Part shown: one piece after another, positions 1 to 8,602 of the stretch
How the letters are laid out: each line of letters opens with the position of its first letter
How positions within the stretch are numbered: position 1 is the first letter of the stretch
Source of the DNA: Algiphilus sp965216485
GTDB taxonomy: Bacteria; Pseudomonadota; Gammaproteobacteria; Nevskiales; Nevskiaceae
Length of the DNA stretch: 64,000 nt
Assembly (NCBI RefSeq): GCF_965216485.1
Contig: NZ_OZ244162.1
Location: 1,798,001-1,862,000 of the forward strand
Direction of reading: 5' to 3'
Translations under genes and position numbers: made by a program
The notes under the pieces: generated by a model
Seen by the model: the letters and a program-made list of their open reading frames with translations, nothing else
Told to the model about the DNA's origin: nothing
Databases searched by the model: none

Positions 1-1
1 G

Positions 2-2137
2 GCGGCCGGCCACAAGTCGCGCGTCGGCACGGTGGTGGGTGGTGGCCTGCTGGGTCTGGAAGCGGCCAAGGCGCTCGTGGACATGGGGCTGGAAACCCAT
101 GTCGTTGAGTTCGCACCACGCCTCATGGCGGTGCAGGTGGATGATGCCGGTGGTGCCTTGCTCCGGCGCCGGATCGAGGCGCTGGGGGTCACCGTCCATA
201 CCAGCACGAACACGAAGGAGATTGTCGATGGCGACACGCGGCGCCTGCGCATGTGCTTCGCCGATGAGGGATCACTGGAAACGGACATGGTGGTGTTCTC
301 CGCTGGCATTCGCCCGCGCGACGATCTCGCTCGCGATGCCGGCCTTGAAATGGGGGCCCGCGGTGGCGTGTGCATCGACGACCATTGTCTGACCTCGGAC
401 CCGGACATCTACGCGATCGGCGAATGCGCCCTGCACAAGGAGCGCATCTATGGCCTGGTGGCACCGGGCTATGACATGGCGAAGGTGGCCGCAGCCCACT
501 TGCTCGGAAGTACCGATGCCCGCTTCGAGGGCGCCGACATGAGCGCCAAGCTCAAGCTCATGGGCGTGGATGTCGCCTCGGTGGGGGATGCCCATGGGCG
601 GAGCGACGGTGCCCGTACGATGTCCTTCATCGACGAGCGCGCTGGCGTCTACAAGAAGATCGTGACCGACGCCGAAGGCAAGCGCCTGATCGGTGGCGTG
701 CTTGTGGGTGATGCATCGGAATACATGGACTGGCTCACGATGGTGCAGTCCGCCCTTCCGTTGCCCGATCGCCCCGAACACCTGCTGGTTGGTGCCGGCG
801 ATGACGCCGCCCAGGCGACCGCCGGCGTGGATTCCCTGCCGGACAGCGCCCAGGTCTGTTCGTGCAATGACGTCACCAAGGGTGGATTATGCGCGGCCGT
901 TGCTGCAGGCAATCAGACCCTGGCCGCGCTGAAGTCATCGACCAAGGCGAGCACGTCCTGCGGCGGTTGCCTGCCCCTGGTCACGAAGATCCTCAATGCC
1001 GAGCTCGAGAAGCAGGGCATCGCGGTCAACAACCATCTGTGCGAGCACTTCCCGTACACGCGTCAGGAGTTGTTCCATCTGCTGCGCGTCGAGGGTATCA
1101 CCAGCTTCGATGCGCTCCTCGATCGTTTTGGGCGGGGACGCGGCTGCGATATCTGCAAGCCGGCGGTGGCCAGCATGCTGGCCACGCACTGGAACGACTT
1201 CATCCTCAAGCCGGAGCACGCCGGTCTGCAGGATTCCAACGATTACTTCCTGGCCAATATTCAGCGCAATGGCACCTATTCGGTGGTGCCGCGCGTGCCT
1301 GGCGGAGAGATCACACCGGATCAGCTGATGACCCTCGGCGAGGTGGCCAAGAAATATGGTCTCTACACCAAAATCACGGGCGGCCAACGCGTCGATCTCT
1401 TCGGCGCCGAAGTGCATCAGCTGCCGCTCATCTGGGAGGCATTGATTGCGGCGGGCTTCGAGTCGGGACACGCCTATGGCAAAGCGGTGCGCACGGTGAA
1501 GTCCTGTGTGGGTTCGACCTGGTGCCGTTATGGCGTGCAGGATTCAGTCACGATGGCGATCGACATGGAGAATCGCTACAAGGGGCTGCGCGCACCGCAC
1601 AAGATCAAGTTTGGCGTATCGGGCTGTACGCGCGAATGCGCCGAGGCGCAGAGCAAGGACATCGGGGTGATCGCAACCGAGCAGGGATGGAACCTCTATG
1701 TCTGCGGCAACGGGGGCATGAAGCCGCGGCACGCCGAATTGTTCGCTGCCGACCTGGATACCGAGACCCTCTTCCGCTACACGGATCGCCTGTTGATGTT
1801 CTACGCGCAGACGGCGGAGCGGCTGCAGCGCACCGCCACCTGGCGCGACGGTCTCGAGGGCGGTCTGGATTACCTGAAGGACGTGATCATCAACGATTCA
1901 CTGGGCATCGCCGAGCAGCTCGAGGAGCGCATGGCGCATGTTCGCGAGACCTACGCCTGCGAGTGGAAGCGCGCGATCGAAGATCCGGCCACTCGCGCGC
2001 GTTTTCAGACCTTCGTCAATGCCGAAGGCGGGGATGAAGCCATCCTGATGGTCGAGGAGCGTGGCCAGAAGCGGCCGGCGAACGCCCAGGAGCAGGCGGA
2101 AATGAAGGGCATTCCGATCACCGTGGAGGAAGCGTGA
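2..2137 (+). CDS. nirB: Assimilatory nitrite reductase NAD(P)H large subunit NirB (5' truncated)
   Basis: Reduces nitrite to ammonium in the cytoplasm with NAD(P)H, using FAD, Fe-S clusters and siroheme. The frame is open from base 2, so the start lies outside the window. Visible order: the NAD-binding part of the flavoprotein domain (GGGLLGLEAAK near base 45), a first BFD-like [2Fe-2S] domain (CSCND near 862, CGGC near 959), a second short Cys motif (CDIC near 1146), then the ferredoxin-like and siroheme domain. The siroheme/4Fe-4S ligands are present as C-x5-C (about 1504-1524) and C-x3-C (about 1624-1638). The C-terminus is complete. The stop overlaps the next start (TGATG), which suggests translational coupling to the NirD-like gene. 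Confidence 0.95.
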   Translation, partial: AAGHKSRVGTVVGGGLLGLEAAKALVDMGLETHVVEFAPRLMAVQVDDAGGALLRRRIEALGVTVHTSTNTKEIVDGDTRRLRMCFADEGSLETDMVVFSAGIRPRDDLARDAGLEMGARGGVCIDDHCLTSDPDIYAIGECALHKERIYGLVAPGYDMAKVAAAHLLGSTDARFEGADMSAKLKLMGVDVASVGDAHGRSDGARTMSFIDERAGVYKKIVTDAEGKRLIGGVLVGDASEYMDWLTMVQSALPLPDRPEHLLVGAGDDAAQATAGVDSLPDSAQVCSCNDVTKGGLCAAVAAGNQTLAALKSSTKASTSCGGCLPLVTKILNAELEKQGIAVNNHLCEHFPYTRQELFHLLRVEGITSFDALLDRFGRGRGCDICKPAVASMLATHWNDFILKPEHAGLQDSNDYFLANIQRNGTYSVVPRVPGGEITPDQLMTLGEVAKKYGLYTKITGGQRVDLFGAEVHQLPLIWEALIAAGFESGHAYGKAVRTVKSCVGSTWCRYGVQDSVTMAIDMENRYKGLRAPHKIKFGVSGCTRECAEAQSKDIGVIATEQGWNLYVCGNGGMKPRHAELFAADLDTETLFRYTDRLLMFYAQTAERLQRTATWRDGLEGGLDYLKDVIINDSLGIAEQLEERMAHVRETYACEWKRAIEDPATRARFQTFVNAEGGDEAILMVEERGQKRPANAQEQAEMKGIPITVEEA

Positions 2138-3732
2138 TGACCCAGGCAGAGCACGATTGGCAGCAGATCTGCCCGCTTGACCGTCTTCTTCCCAATACCG
2201 GCGTCTGCGCTCGCGTGAATGGCCATCAGATCGCCATCTTTCGCCTCGGCGACGACAGTGTCCGCGCGGTGGACCAGTGGGACCCGTGGTCTCAGGCAAA
2301 TGTATTGGCGCGCGGGATCGTGGGCGACATTGAAGGCGAGGCGGTGGTGGCTTCCCCCATCTACAAGCAGCATTTCAGCCTGACCACCGGGCGCTGCCTG
2401 GAAGATCCCGGCAAATCCATACGCGCCTACGAGGCACGCGTGCTCGATGGGCAGATTTGGCTCGATGCCCGGCCGAAGCGACGCTACATCTCGCTGCGCC
2501 AGGCGCCGGAGAGTGCCATGGCGCTCGTTGTGGTGGGCAACGGCATGGCAGCGATGCAGGCGATCGAGAAATTGCAGGAGCGCACCCCGAATCAGTATTC
2601 CATCACGGTCTTCGACGCCGAGCCGCACGGTCACTATCACCGTATCGGCTTGTCGGCGGTGCTCGCCGGGAGGCAGCCGCGCAACGCACTGGAAATGCGC
2701 GATGCCGGTTGGTACAGCGAACGTGGCATCACCCTCCACCGGGGCGATCCGGTCGTACAGATCGACCGCGGCCGTCGGATGGTGGTTTCCGCCTCCGGCC
2801 AGCGCGTGCCCTACGATCGACTGATCCTGGCAACGGGCGCGGTGCCATCCATGCCGGACTGGCCCGGTGCGGATCTGGAAGGGGTGACCACCTACCGCAG
2901 CATCGACGACGTCGACTACCTGATCGAAGTCGCGCGCGACAAGGAGCGGGCCGTGGTCGTCGGGGGTGGGGCACTGGGCCTGGAAGCGGCGTACGGCTTA
3001 TGCGCGCGCGGCATGGCCGTGACGCTGGTGCATCGCGGCGCGCAATTGCTCGACGGACAACTCGACGCCACGGCGGCGGAGATGCTCAAGCAACAGCTCG
3101 AAGACCTTGGTATCCAGGTGCGCCTGCGCGCGGAGCTCCTCGCGCTCGAAGGCGATGAGGGTCGGGTGGAGCGCGTCCGGATTGCGGGCAGCCCGGCGCT
3201 GGACACGGATGTGGTCGTCGTCGCGGTGGGCGTGCAGCCCAATATCGCGCTTGCCGCGGAGGCCGGATTGGCCTGCCATCGCGGCATTATTGTCAGTGAC
3301 ACCCTGCAAAGCTTCGACCCGCGCATCTACGCCATTGGCGAATGCATCGAGCATCGCGGCACCTGCTACGGCCTGCACGCGCCGCATTCCGAGCAGGCGG
3401 GAATCTGTGCCATGCAGCTGGCGGGCGAAAGCGTGCGCGGCTATCGCGGTTCGGTCGCGGGCATGCACCTGCAACTGGGCGACACCGGTGTCTACTCGAC
3501 CGGCCTTCCTACCGACGAAGCGGAAACCGAGGATCTGGTCATGCACGACCCCAGGCGTGGCCTTTACAAGCGTCTGACCTTGCGTGACAACCGTATTGTG
3601 GGGGCGATGCTTGTTGGGGCGGTGGATGACGGACCCTGGTATTTCGACCTCCTGCGTGCCAAGGTGGATATCTCGGCAATGCGCTCGCGCCTGCTGTTCG
3701 GCGAGGCCTATTGCGAAGAAGAAGCTGCCTAG
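2137..3732 (+). CDS. nirD: NirD-like domain fused to FAD/NAD(P)-dependent oxidoreductase
   Basis: The first ~110 residues match the nitrite reductase small subunit: a Rieske-like fold without cluster cysteines, with SPIYKQHFSL in place of the Cys-His motif. From about residue 128 a complete NAD(P)/FAD oxidoreductase follows. It has a dinucleotide motif (VVGNGMAAMQ), a second one (VVVGGGALGLEAAYGL) and the FAD-binding ending (IYAIGECIEH), and resembles the N-terminal flavoprotein of NirB. NirD alone is usually about 105-120 residues, so this 531-residue protein is a fusion. The start is ATG 2137 with GGAGGA about 7 bases upstream; GTG 2134 is also possible. It overlaps nirB by one base. The fused reductase may be a second electron entry for NirB or NasA; that is inference. 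Confidence 0.85.
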   Translation: MTQAEHDWQQICPLDRLLPNTGVCARVNGHQIAIFRLGDDSVRAVDQWDPWSQANVLARGIVGDIEGEAVVASPIYKQHFSLTTGRCLEDPGKSIRAYEARVLDGQIWLDARPKRRYISLRQAPESAMALVVVGNGMAAMQAIEKLQERTPNQYSITVFDAEPHGHYHRIGLSAVLAGRQPRNALEMRDAGWYSERGITLHRGDPVVQIDRGRRMVVSASGQRVPYDRLILATGAVPSMPDWPGADLEGVTTYRSIDDVDYLIEVARDKERAVVVGGGALGLEAAYGLCARGMAVTLVHRGAQLLDGQLDATAAEMLKQQLEDLGIQVRLRAELLALEGDEGRVERVRIAGSPALDTDVVVVAVGVQPNIALAAEAGLACHRGIIVSDTLQSFDPRIYAIGECIEHRGTCYGLHAPHSEQAGICAMQLAGESVRGYRGSVAGMHLQLGDTGVYSTGLPTDEAETEDLVMHDPRRGLYKRLTLRDNRIVGAMLVGAVDDGPWYFDLLRAKVDISAMRSRLLFGEAYCEEEAA

Positions 3733-3806
3733 CCGGTCATGAGGGATCAACCCGCAGCGACAGGCCTGCAACGGGCCGTAGTTGTCGCCCGGAAAGGGGG
3801 CATCCG

Positions 3807-6557
3807 GTGACACAGGCAAAGACTTCCTCGGAAGCCAGCCTGGGTCTGCGCAGTACCTGCCCCTACTGCGGGGTGGGTTGCGGCATCACCGTCCATGCCA
3901 GTGGCGAGCAGGCGTGGTCCGTTGCGGGCGACACCCGACACCCTGCCAATGAAGGGCGGCTGTGCGTCAAGGGCAGCACCTTGGTTGAGACGGTGGTCGA
4001 CGATCGTCGCCTGCTCCATCCGATGCTCCGCCCGAGCAAGGCGGCCGAGCGCGTCTCAGTCACCTGGGATGCCGCCATGGCGCACGTGGCGGAGGGCTTC
4101 AGGCGCACTATCGAGACGTACGGGCCGGATGCCGTGGCCTTCTATGTCTCCGGGCAATTGCTGACCGAAGACTATTACGTCGCGAACAAGCTGATGAAGG
4201 GCTACATCGGCAGCGGCAATATCGACACCAACTCGCGTCTGTGCATGTCATCGGCCGTTGCGGGTTACGTGCGGGCGTTCGGCGAGGATGTGGTGCCTGT
4301 CGAGTACGCCGACCTCGACGACGCCGAACTGGTGATCCTTGCGGGCTCCAATCTGGCCTGGTGCCATCCGGTGCTCTACCAGCGGCTGGTGGCAGCCAAG
4401 CGCCGGCGGCCGGAGATGCGGGTGGTGAACATCGATCCGCGTCGCACGGCGACCAGCGATATCGCTGACCTCCATCTGCCCATCGCTCCGGGCGCCGATG
4501 TCGCCCTGTTCAATGGGCTGCTGCAGTACCTCTGGCGTGCGGATTGTCTCGATGCGCCCTTTGTTGCAAGCCATACCAGCGGTGTGGAAGACGCGTTGAA
4601 AGCCTCAGTGGACTGTGCGGATATCGCGGTCGTCGCCCGTCGCTGCGGGCTGCAGGAGACGGCGGTGCGTACCTTCTTTGCGTGGGTCGCAGAGTGTCCG
4701 CGCACCATCACCCTGTTCTCGCAAGGGGTCAACCAGTCCAGCCAGGGCACCGACAAGGTCAATGCGATCATCAACTGTCACTTGCTGACCGGGCGTCTGG
4801 CCAAGAAGGGCGCCGGACCCTTTTCCATCACGGGGCAGCCGAATGCCATGGGCGGGCGTGAGGTGGGGGGCTTGGCGAACCAGCTCGCCGCGCATCTTCG
4901 CCTCGACGACCCGGATCAACGGCGCCTGTTGCAGGATTTCTGGGGCAGCCCAAGCATGGTGCAGAAGCCAGGGCTGAAAGCGGTGGACCTCTTCGAGGCG
5001 GTACACAGCGGACAGGTCAAGGCGATCTGGATCATGGCCACCAACCCGGTCGTGAGTCTGCCCAATGCGGATCGGGTGCGTGCGGCGCTGGACGCCTGCG
5101 ACCTGGTCGTGGTGTCCGAAGTCGATGGCGGCACGGATACCGCCGCGCACGCGGACGTCCTGTTGCCGGCAGCGGCGTGGGGTGAGCGCGAAGGTACCGT
5201 GACCAACTCAGAAAGGGTGATCTCGCGGCAACGCGCGTTTCGGTCGCCGCCCGGTGAGGCGCGGCCTGACTGGTGGGCCTTGTGCGATCTCGGCAAGCGC
5301 CTGGGTTATGCAGAGGCCTTCGATTATCAGGACCCCGCCGACATCTTTGATGAGCACGCCCGCTTGTCGGCATTGGAAAACCCAGCGCCGGGTTCATCGG
5401 GTGAAGACCGCGAAGGAGGGCGCTATCCGCGTTATTTCCATCTCGGCGGATTGACCGGGCTGTCGCGTGCGGAGTACGACGCCTTGGAACCGGTGCAATG
5501 GCCCATCCGCACGCGTGAGCGCTCCGCGTCTGAGCGTCCTTTCGCGAACGGCTGCTTCTCGCATCCGGATGGACGCGCGCGCTTCGTCGCGGTACAACCG
5601 CGCGGACCCGAGCACGCGCCCGACGCCCGCTTTCCGCTGGTATTGAATACCGGTCGCGTGCGCGACCAGTGGCATACGATGACCCGCACGGGGTTGTCGG
5701 CGACGCTGGCACAGCACCGCGACGAGCCGACCGTGGACCTCCATCCCGAGGATGCGCTCACCAACGGAATCCGCCCCGGGCAATTGGCGCGGGTGAGCAC
5801 GTGTTGGGGGACGATGGTGGTGCGCGCGGTGACCTCGGGCGACATGAAGCGCGGCGAGCTGTTCATCCCCATCCACTGGAATGGCCAGACTGCCTCCGAT
5901 GCACGGGTAGGGGCCCTGGTCAACCCGGTAGTGGACCCGCTGTCGGGCGAACCGGAGTTCAAGCACACGCCAGCGGCCATTGCACCTTTCGAATCCGCGT
6001 GGACAGGATTTCTCTTTACCCGGCGCCCCGCCGCCTTGGATAGCGTGACCTGGTGGGTCCGCATCCAGGCGCCGGACTGCCTGCGCTACGAACTCGCCGG
6101 ATTGCAGTGGCCGGACGATATAGACGCCTTCGCCAAGGCACTGACCGCCTTGCCGGAAACGGCCGACTGGATTGTCTACGCGGACCGCGCGGCCGGTAGC
6201 TACCGGGCCATTTGCTTCGATGCGGAGGATCGGGTGCTGGCCTGTCTGTTCCTGACGCAGGATGGGGCCCTTCCGGCGCGCGACTGGCTGACCGGGCAGA
6301 TGGCCCACCGACACCGCGGGGCGACCCGACGGGCCCGGTTGCTCGCAGGCGAAGCACCGCATGCCGTGGATTCCGGCCCCACGGTGTGTTCCTGCTTTGG
6401 CGTGGGACGCGCGGCCATCTGCCAGGCCATCCAGGAACAGGGATTGCGCACGGCCGAAGCAGTGACCGCGCATTTGAAGGCGGGTGGCAACTGTGGTTCC
6501 TGCCTGCCCGAGATTCGCGCCTTGATCGACGATCTCGCGACACCCGCCGCGCAGTAG
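3807..6557 (+). CDS. nasA: Assimilatory nitrate reductase catalytic subunit NasA
   Basis: Reduces nitrate to nitrite in the cytoplasm at a bis-MGD molybdenum centre. N-terminal [4Fe-4S] ligands are C18, C21, C25 and C53 (CPYCGVGC ... GRLCVKG). The molybdenum Cys lies in NSRLCMSSA. The molybdopterin oxidoreductase and dinucleotide-binding domains follow. The C-terminus adds a BFD-like [2Fe-2S] domain (VCSCFGVG ... GGNCGSC), as in the Klebsiella NasA type, which takes electrons from a flavoprotein partner. GTG 3807 is preferred because a GGAAAGGGGG ribosome site lies at 3791-3800 and the protein then begins just before the cluster motif; an upstream in-frame start at 3711 would run into the previous gene. 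916 residues is normal for this family. Confidence 0.95.
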   Translation: MTQAKTSSEASLGLRSTCPYCGVGCGITVHASGEQAWSVAGDTRHPANEGRLCVKGSTLVETVVDDRRLLHPMLRPSKAAERVSVTWDAAMAHVAEGFRRTIETYGPDAVAFYVSGQLLTEDYYVANKLMKGYIGSGNIDTNSRLCMSSAVAGYVRAFGEDVVPVEYADLDDAELVILAGSNLAWCHPVLYQRLVAAKRRRPEMRVVNIDPRRTATSDIADLHLPIAPGADVALFNGLLQYLWRADCLDAPFVASHTSGVEDALKASVDCADIAVVARRCGLQETAVRTFFAWVAECPRTITLFSQGVNQSSQGTDKVNAIINCHLLTGRLAKKGAGPFSITGQPNAMGGREVGGLANQLAAHLRLDDPDQRRLLQDFWGSPSMVQKPGLKAVDLFEAVHSGQVKAIWIMATNPVVSLPNADRVRAALDACDLVVVSEVDGGTDTAAHADVLLPAAAWGEREGTVTNSERVISRQRAFRSPPGEARPDWWALCDLGKRLGYAEAFDYQDPADIFDEHARLSALENPAPGSSGEDREGGRYPRYFHLGGLTGLSRAEYDALEPVQWPIRTRERSASERPFANGCFSHPDGRARFVAVQPRGPEHAPDARFPLVLNTGRVRDQWHTMTRTGLSATLAQHRDEPTVDLHPEDALTNGIRPGQLARVSTCWGTMVVRAVTSGDMKRGELFIPIHWNGQTASDARVGALVNPVVDPLSGEPEFKHTPAAIAPFESAWTGFLFTRRPAALDSVTWWVRIQAPDCLRYELAGLQWPDDIDAFAKALTALPETADWIVYADRAAGSYRAICFDAEDRVLACLFLTQDGALPARDWLTGQMAHRHRGATRRARLLAGEAPHAVDSGPTVCSCFGVGRAAICQAIQEQGLRTAEAVTAHLKAGGNCGSCLPEIRALIDDLATPAAQ

Positions 6558-6578
6558 CGTTGCGCAACGGTGCGTGCC

Positions 6579-6595
6579 TGCATCCAAGTGGTGCA
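6579..6595 (+). promoter_or_regulatory. Putative NtrC-binding site
   Basis: The 17-base sequence TGCATCCAAGTGGTGCA matches the dyad layout of known NtrC enhancers (TGCAC-N7-GGTGCA type) with strong outer halves. It lies about 110 bases upstream of the -24 element of a sigma-54 promoter, a normal enhancer distance. The function is inferred from pattern and context. Confidence 0.6.
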
Positions 6596-6701
6596 TCTGC
6601 GCCAAGGCAGCGCGTGACTCCCTCCATCGTCCGGGCGTGCAGCCCCGCATGCTGAGCGAGCGCAGACCAGCGGCCGAGGCCGTTGCTGTTCTGGTCAAAG
6701 C

Positions 6702-6717
6702 TGGCACGCATCCTGCT
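6702..6717 (+). promoter_or_regulatory. Sigma-54 (RpoN) promoter for nitrate transporter
   Basis: TGGCACGCATCCTGCT has the invariant GG (6703-6704) and GC (6715-6716) separated by exactly 10 bases, and a perfect TGGCACG -24 block. Transcription would start near 6727, leaving a ~250-base leader before the transporter start. With the NtrC-like site upstream this predicts induction under nitrogen limitation. Confidence 0.75.
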
Positions 6718-6732
6718 TATTAGGGGGTCAAG

Positions 6733-6782
6733 GCAGCAGCGTTCGCTGCATGGGTCTCCAAGCACGTGCCGAGGTCGGCACG
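6733..6782 (+). promoter_or_regulatory. Two tandem leader hairpins (possible antitermination target)
   Basis: Hairpin 1 pairs 6733-6737 with 6745-6749 (GCAGC/GCTGC, loop AGCGTTC). Hairpin 2 pairs 6765-6770 with 6777-6782 (CGTGCC/GGCACG, six-base loop GAGGTC). They are 15 bases apart and directly precede an intrinsic terminator. This layout is the one bound by ANTAR antiterminators (NasR/NasT) in nitrate leaders. The loops do not exactly fit the A1/G4 rule (hairpin 1 does in a seven-base loop), so the assignment is tentative. No ANTAR gene is in the window. Confidence 0.45.
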
Positions 6783-6798
6783 ACACGTCGAAAGGGCA

Positions 6799-6839
6799 AA
6801 GACGCCCGCAACTGGAATTGCTCCGGTTGCGGGCGTTTT
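6799..6839 (+). terminator. Intrinsic terminator in the nitrate transporter leader
   Basis: The core stem GCCCGCAACTGG / CCGGTTGCGGGC (6804-6815 with 6823-6834, one G-U pair) has a 7-base loop. It extends outward through an A-rich 5' side and is followed by GTTTT. It lies between the sigma-54 promoter and the transporter start at 6978, so it should act as an attenuator rather than an operon end. Confidence 0.75.
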
Positions 6840-6977
6840 GCGTTGGTCGGTTGGGGTCGCGATCGGGGCAAGTCAAGCCAGCCCCACCGCGCGCGCCGGA
6901 CCGTCCCGTCAACGCCCGTGGTTGGCGTGGGTCGCAGCGGGGGCTCAGGAACATTTTGAGCATATCCAGGAGCCATC

Positions 6978-8348
6978 ATGGAACTTGCAAACAAGGCAAC
7001 CCGCATCCGGTTATTCGATCTGCGCTCCGTACAGATGCGCACCTTCCATCTCACCTGGCTGGCCTTCCATCTCTGCTTCTTTGGCTGGTTTGGTATCGCA
7101 CCACTGATGGCGGTGGTCCGAGAGGATCTGCAGCTGGACAAGTCGATGATCGGCTGGACGATCATTGCGTCGGTCGCGATCACGGTGCTGGTGCGGTTCA
7201 TCATCGGCCCCCTGTGCGACAAGTTCGGCCCCCGCCGGACCTACGCAACCCTGCTGACAGTCGGCTCGCTCCCGGTCATGGGCATTGGATTGGCGGATAG
7301 CTTCGAAACCTTTCTGCTGGCCCGGCTCGCCATTGGCGCCATCGGCGCTTCCTTCGTGATCACGCAGTACCACACCTCGGTGATGTTCGCGCCGAATGTG
7401 GTGGGTACCGCCAATGCCACCACGGCCGGCTGGGGCAATCTCGGCGGCGGAACCACCCAGATCGTCATGCCCTTGATCTTCGCGGCCATCGTCAGCATGG
7501 GCGTGTCGGAATTCGTCGGGTGGCGCCTTGCGATGGTGGTGCCCGGCGTCATTCTGTTTGCGATGGGGATTGCCTACTACCTGTTCACGCAGGATGCACC
7601 GGACGGCGACTACGACGCGCTACGCGCAGCCGGCGTCATTCCACCAGCCAAGGCCGAACGCAGTAGCTGGGGCAGCTTCAAGGTCGCGGCCAAGGACTAT
7701 CGCGTGTGGGCCTTGTTTATCGTCTATGCGGCCTGCTTCGGTGTCGAGCTGACCATCAACAATATCGCCGCCATCTACTTCTTCGACGAGTTCTCCCTGG
7801 ACCTGAAGACGGCCGGGTTGATTGCGGGGCTCTTCGGTCTGATGAATCTCTTCGCGCGCACGCTGGGTGGCTATTTCTCCGATCTCTTCGCACGCAACCG
7901 GGGGCTGCGCGGGCGGGTGCAATTCCTGTTTCTGGCGCTCTTCGTCGAAGGTGTCGCCTTGATTGTGTTCTCGCAGATGGGGGTGCTCGTCCTGGCGATT
8001 GCCACCATGATCATCTTCAGCCTGTTCACCCAGATGTCGGAAGGCGCGACCTATGGCCTGGTACCGTTCATGAACAAGAAGGCGCTGGGCGCCGTCGCCG
8101 GCATCGTCGGCGCCGGGGGCAACGCGGGCGCGGTCGCGGCCGGCTTTCTGTTCAAGTCCGAGGGCCTGAGCTATAGCGAGGGCCTGTTCTTTCTCGGTTG
8201 CGCGGTGGTGGTCTGCTCCTTCTGTGCTTTCGCGGTGCGCTTCAGCGACGAAACGCAGGCCGAGGAAGATGCGCTGCTGAAGGCGGCACTGGATGCACGC
8301 GCGGCGGAAGATCACGCCCCGGGACAAGAGCGCCCCGTCCCCGCATAG
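6978..8348 (+). CDS. narK: Nitrate/nitrite MFS transporter, NarK/NNP family
   Basis: A 456-residue inner-membrane protein with the twelve-helix major facilitator pattern, importing nitrate for NasA. Both family signatures are visible: GWGNLGGGTTQIVMP in helix 5 and GAGGNAGAVAAGFLF in helix 11. The MFS loop motif is present (GPLCDKFGPRR). The start has CAGGAG 8 bases upstream. It is preceded by an NtrC-type enhancer, a sigma-54 promoter, two hairpins and an attenuator, so nitrogen control is likely. Molybdenum cofactor genes follow in the same direction. Whether it is a uniporter, nitrate/proton symporter or nitrate/nitrite exchanger cannot be told. Confidence 0.92.
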   Translation: MELANKATRIRLFDLRSVQMRTFHLTWLAFHLCFFGWFGIAPLMAVVREDLQLDKSMIGWTIIASVAITVLVRFIIGPLCDKFGPRRTYATLLTVGSLPVMGIGLADSFETFLLARLAIGAIGASFVITQYHTSVMFAPNVVGTANATTAGWGNLGGGTTQIVMPLIFAAIVSMGVSEFVGWRLAMVVPGVILFAMGIAYYLFTQDAPDGDYDALRAAGVIPPAKAERSSWGSFKVAAKDYRVWALFIVYAACFGVELTINNIAAIYFFDEFSLDLKTAGLIAGLFGLMNLFARTLGGYFSDLFARNRGLRGRVQFLFLALFVEGVALIVFSQMGVLVLAIATMIIFSLFTQMSEGATYGLVPFMNKKALGAVAGIVGAGGNAGAVAAGFLFKSEGLSYSEGLFFLGCAVVVCSFCAFAVRFSDETQAEEDALLKAALDARAAEDHAPGQERPVPA

Positions 8349-8362
8349 TCGGGGTTGGGGCG
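8331..8362 (+). terminator. GC-rich hairpin at the end of the nitrate transporter gene
   Basis: CGCCCCGTCCCCG (8331-8343) pairs with CGGGGTTGGGGCG (8350-8362) across a loop containing the stop codon. There is no T-run, so it may be a transcript-stabilising or weak termination structure. Confidence 0.4.
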
Positions 8363-8415
8363 AGAGCCCGCGCGCGGCATCGGGCTTCGGCTGGCAGCGC
8401 GGGGCGTCAGGCTAT

Positions 8416-8459
8416 GGACGGGCGATGGGCCGCGGCATGCCGCGGTCTATCGCCCGTCC
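8416..8459. repeat. Large palindrome with GGCATGCCG core
   Basis: Outer arms of 11 bases (GGACGGGCGAT / ATCGCCCGTCC) enclose a perfect 16-base palindrome CCGCGGCATGCCGCGG (8430-8445). It lies in the 254-base gap before moeA, where no gene is visible. A palindrome with the same GCGGCATGCCGC core occurs at 24517-24528. Candidate REP-like or bidirectional termination element. Confidence 0.5.
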
Positions 8460-8602
8460 TGAGCGATTGCGCAAGCAATGCCCGAGCGGTGCCCTATTGG
8501 GGGGCGCTGTTGCTGCGCTGTCGGAGGGTCCAGAATGGCGGGCGCCAAGTGATGCACGGTCGGGCAAGATCACCGGCCTAGACGAGGAGGGAGCGCGAGT
8601 CC

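Noticed and set aside
3711..3806. N-terminal extension of NasA
   Set aside because: Low-quality sequence overlapping the previous gene; GTG 3807 has a strong ribosome site and matches the family start.
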